The notes under the pieces were generated by a model, which saw nothing but the letters and a program-made list of their open reading frames with translations, did not search any database and was not told the DNA's origin. Of a stretch of 64,000 nucleotides of DNA, positions 61,285 to 64,000 are shown piece after piece (the stretch's first letter is position 1; each line of letters begins with the position of its first letter). This DNA is from Chondrus crispus (Eukaryota; Rhodophyta; Florideophyceae; Gigartinales; Gigartinaceae): contig NW_005179295.1 of the NCBI RefSeq assembly GCF_000350225.1, positions 8,924-72,923 on the forward strand. The letters are read 5' to 3'. Made by a program: the position numbers and the translations under genes.

Positions 61285-64000
61285 ATGCGCGATCGAGGTC
61301 TAGCAAAAGCGCTCAAAGGCGCCTTGCGTCAAAGCCAAAAACGACTTTTTCGTCTGGTGCGCCTCAGTCGGAAATGGCTCCTGAGGCGAAAGATTGAGCA
61401 ACTCTGCACTTGCCTCTTGCTCTTTGCTATACTCCTTCGCCTCATCTACTTTTCTACGCCGCAGCGTGTCGAAGTTCCGGGGAAGGACAGCAAATCCGTT
61501 CCTGATCTGATTCACAGCCAGGGCCAGCAGCCGGACAAGGATTTCTTCTTCAAGCGTGAGGCGGAGCTTCGGGCGCAGGCTGTATGTAAGATAACGCACG
61601 TACATGCAAACGTGGACGAGCTCCGCCTTTGTGGTAACTTTCTCACAAATAACGCGGGGAAGAAAATCGTTGGACTGGTCGAAGTGCGCAACGCGGAAAA
61701 GACGATATCTTCGTTTCTTTCCGCGCTCAGCAACACAGTTGACTCTGTTGTGCTCGTCGACGATCATAGCACCGATGGCACACGCCGTGCAATTCTGGAG
61801 TTCAATGCAAATGTCGCGAACATGAGAACAGGACAGCGAGCAGTGGAAGTACTGCTGAACAAAACTGGCCCTTGGATTCGGGATGAGCTGCGCGATCGCG
61901 AGCTCTTACTTGAGGCTGGAAGACGGGTTGGCGGTTCCCATTTTGTCGTCTTAGACTATGATGAGTATCTATCGTCTAACTGCGTCGAGAACGGATTGTT
62001 GCGTAACACGATTCTCGGTCTGAATCCTGGAGAGAGTCTGTACCTTCCGTGGGTGGAGGTGTGGAAATCAACTTCACTTCAGCGCGTGCTCTCTGGAGAT
62101 CCGAGCATGAACTTTCTGAAGAGAAGACAGATTGCCATTTTCGCGGATGATAAAGAGTTTCACTACACAGCAGAGAATTCCGTCGCACGGCACATTGGCA
62201 CCAACTCGTCTGAGCACGGGACAATCCATGTGGTTCGCTGCCCTAGAACTGTATGTCCGCAACCAAGAAAGTATCTCAGGCAGCGAGCTGAGCTGCTCTA
62301 TCCGTCAAAAGTGAAACATCTCAACGATTGCGCTATTGTGGAGGTACGCTTCCTGAGTTTGAGTAACGTGTTGTTGAAATCGGCCTGGTACGAAGCGTTA
62401 GGTCGAGTGACTGGTTCAAAGGATGGAGTGACGAGCGGAAAAATGGTCCGGATGCTGTTTCCGCGACATGATTTTCGATCAATCAAGCAAGAAGACGGTT
62501 TCCAAGAAGAAGTGCCGCTCACGTCGGTGAGCTCAACATTTTTTGACGGGTACAAGGATTTTGATGCGGGCCTTTACAACCAGGTTGAAGCATGGCGTGC
62601 GAAGGATCTGCTGCAATGGATGCAAGAACAGGGTCCTTCTCGGTTTCGCGGTTTGGAAGCCTGGCAGCAGATTGACTTTAGTGCTTTACGAGCTGCGCTC
62701 GACCGAATGGAACTGACACGAGAAGACTTGCATTACGTTCCTCGTGTTAAAACGGCCTCCTTAGTGGTTGCGGTGGAATCGAACTCGATGATCAGCAGGC
62801 TCCTTCGGCATTTGAAATGGTCGGAGCTCCAGCTCACTGAGGAATTTCGCTCCTTTGCAGTGCAATTGTCCAACCCGAAAGAAAATCTTGTACAATACGA
62901 GCACTGGAAGTCAGATATCGAACGAAGCATTTTGTCCGCATTGGCGAAGTCACAGGATAACCAACTATTTATATCACTTTCTAAAGTCGATGAGGGGTTT
63001 CGAGCATCGTTTCTCGAGCTGTTGAGAAACGAGTTTCCCCACTTTCACACCACTATACTATTCGACCATATCACTACAACTTCGTCCTCTAGAGAGTCGT
63101 TGTGTTTAAAAACGGCACGGGCTTTCGCTGGTGAGGTTGGAAGTCATTTCCGAGTGTTGGTGATCCCGATGGAGAACTTTGGTTCCTTTGCAGTATTGCA
63201 GTGGGTGAGGGACAGTCTCAGTGGGATTCCGAGCAAAGCCAAACCGCAGTTTTCCCGAGAAAACAATGAGGCCCTTCTCAAGTTTGCAGAAGTCCTTCAC
63301 GAAGATGCAAGAAAGCGAAGTATGGAAGTACGGCTGGCTCCTGTTGCCAGACTCATATTTTCTCTGAACGTCGGACGCTCAGGATCGAAGTATTTGTCAA
63401 AGATTCTTGCGTCCGTGAACGAAGTGATTTCTGCAAATCACGAGGTTCCCTGTGGCAATGGTTACTGCTCTGGAGGAGGGGCTGTCCGAATGCAAAATGT
63501 TTCGCTACGGGCATCGTATCAATCACGGGCATCGGTGAAGTTACCCTTGATCAGATCTGAAGTATCGTCAACGTCGGGAAAGAGCAATAAGACAAGTTTT
63601 ATGACAAGAGGGTGCGGTTGGTCGGAGCACGGGGGTGCCTTCTGGTCGGCAGCCTTCCCACACGAGAGGGCAAAACACGGGGCGACAGTGGTTGACATCG
63701 GGAGCAATACTGGATGCAGCATACACACGGTCCGGGACGTCGTGTACGCTGAGACCAACCCGAACTTCAAGTCGTGGTTTTATGACGTGGTCCTTGACAA
63801 GCTCCCACAGTCTGGGTATCGCATCGACGTTGTTGTGATCAGGAGATATGTTGCGGCGGTGCTAAAAAGCATGTATGAAACCGGATACTTCACAAGTCGA
63901 GATGGGTACAACTGGATGGAGACAGCGGCTGGCGCAAACTCAAATATCAAAATCAAAGAGTTGCAGAATGATGGCGAGTTGGACGCATATGAGAAAATCT
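61285..64000 (+). CDS. type II membrane GT2-like glycosyltransferase fused to a sulfotransferase (3' partial)
   Basis: An uninterrupted frame runs from ATG 61285 to the window end (905 codons, no stop). Residues 1-38 are basic and cytosolic; about 41-57 (CTCLLLFAILLRLIYFS) is a single membrane anchor, as in Golgi enzymes. Residues about 126-225 look like a GT-A/GT2 fold: KKIVGLVEVRNAEKTI, VLVDDHSTDGT (157-166) and a DxD-like VLDYDEYL (about 216). About 450 residues of helical sequence without a clear motif follow. Near residue 693 is a sulfotransferase 5'-PSB loop for PAPS, SLNVGRSGSKYL, and further on VVIRRYVAAVLKSMYETGYF fits the 3'-PB region. A bifunctional enzyme that builds and sulfates a wall polysaccharide is inferred. 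Minus-strand frames here are shadows. Confidence 0.85.
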   Translation, partial: MRDRGLAKALKGALRQSQKRLFRLVRLSRKWLLRRKIEQLCTCLLLFAILLRLIYFSTPQRVEVPGKDSKSVPDLIHSQGQQPDKDFFFKREAELRAQAVCKITHVHANVDELRLCGNFLTNNAGKKIVGLVEVRNAEKTISSFLSALSNTVDSVVLVDDHSTDGTRRAILEFNANVANMRTGQRAVEVLLNKTGPWIRDELRDRELLLEAGRRVGGSHFVVLDYDEYLSSNCVENGLLRNTILGLNPGESLYLPWVEVWKSTSLQRVLSGDPSMNFLKRRQIAIFADDKEFHYTAENSVARHIGTNSSEHGTIHVVRCPRTVCPQPRKYLRQRAELLYPSKVKHLNDCAIVEVRFLSLSNVLLKSAWYEALGRVTGSKDGVTSGKMVRMLFPRHDFRSIKQEDGFQEEVPLTSVSSTFFDGYKDFDAGLYNQVEAWRAKDLLQWMQEQGPSRFRGLEAWQQIDFSALRAALDRMELTREDLHYVPRVKTASLVVAVESNSMISRLLRHLKWSELQLTEEFRSFAVQLSNPKENLVQYEHWKSDIERSILSALAKSQDNQLFISLSKVDEGFRASFLELLRNEFPHFHTTILFDHITTTSSSRESLCLKTARAFAGEVGSHFRVLVIPMENFGSFAVLQWVRDSLSGIPSKAKPQFSRENNEALLKFAEVLHEDARKRSMEVRLAPVARLIFSLNVGRSGSKYLSKILASVNEVISANHEVPCGNGYCSGGGAVRMQNVSLRASYQSRASVKLPLIRSEVSSTSGKSNKTSFMTRGCGWSEHGGAFWSAAFPHERAKHGATVVDIGSNTGCSIHTVRDVVYAETNPNFKSWFYDVVLDKLPQSGYRIDVVVIRRYVAAVLKSMYETGYFTSRDGYNWMETAAGANSNIKIKELQNDGELDAYEKI

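Noticed and set aside
61300..61767. 155-codon minus-strand ORF
   Set aside because: Antisense to the long glycosyltransferase-sulfotransferase frame.

Overview
The window looks like nuclear DNA of a eukaryote, most probably a red seaweed (florideophyte) such as Chondrus crispus. This assignment is an inference. It rests on large single-exon host genes with only one short intron supported, animal-type haem peroxidases, a predicted membrane enzyme joining a glycosyltransferase to a carbohydrate sulfotransferase (fitting a sulfated-galactan wall), and intergenic DNA filled with Ty1/copia, Ty3/gypsy, pogo-like and Harbinger-like elements.

Layout. 1-5120: the 5' half of a minus-strand Ty3/gypsy element (gypsy-1: LTR, gag, protease-RT) cut by the window edge and inserted into the gag of another retroelement (5121-6010). 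6011-16463: a host gene island with an acidic PKD-like nuclear protein (8239-9696), a stand-alone NFACT-R protein with one 107-bp intron (12011-12519), a Tousled-like kinase (12799-14883) and an RPUSD1/RluA-type pseudouridine synthase on the minus strand (15567-16463). 16881-20604: a complete pogo-like DNA transposon with TIRs and TA target duplication, then a Harbinger/DDE_Tnp_4-like transposase, each broken by a single-base homopolymer loss.

22181-42890: a nested retrotransposon complex. A roughly 6.8-kb minus-strand Ty1/copia element (211-bp LTRs) carries, at its pol end, a 13.9-kb plus-strand chromodomain Ty3/gypsy element (gypsy-2: 703/701-bp LTRs, 6-bp target duplication). Gypsy-2 holds an extra 5.1-kb module with a 911-codon ORF on the antisense strand, bounded by two copies of the pol-end/polypurine sequence. 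The copia element has an additional two-zinc-finger ORF between its 5' LTR and gag. Both elements have in-frame stops although their LTR pairs are nearly identical.

42891-64000: a 426-bp pogo-type MITE and several near-perfect palindromes. Host genes follow: two secreted animal-type haem peroxidases (46171-47850 and 52090-53814) flanking an unidentified minus-strand gene (48920-50287), an exportin-5/HASTY-like karyopherin (55131-58937), a secreted Gly/Ala-rich protein (59897-60814) and the 5' 905 codons of the glycosyltransferase-sulfotransferase fusion (61285 to the window end).

The host genes do not form an operon. Two themes can be read: extracellular or wall functions on the right (peroxidases, Gly-rich protein, GT-sulfotransferase) and nuclear or RNA functions on the left (TLK, pseudouridine synthase, NFACT-R). 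All domain names come from reading motifs by eye. No database search was run.
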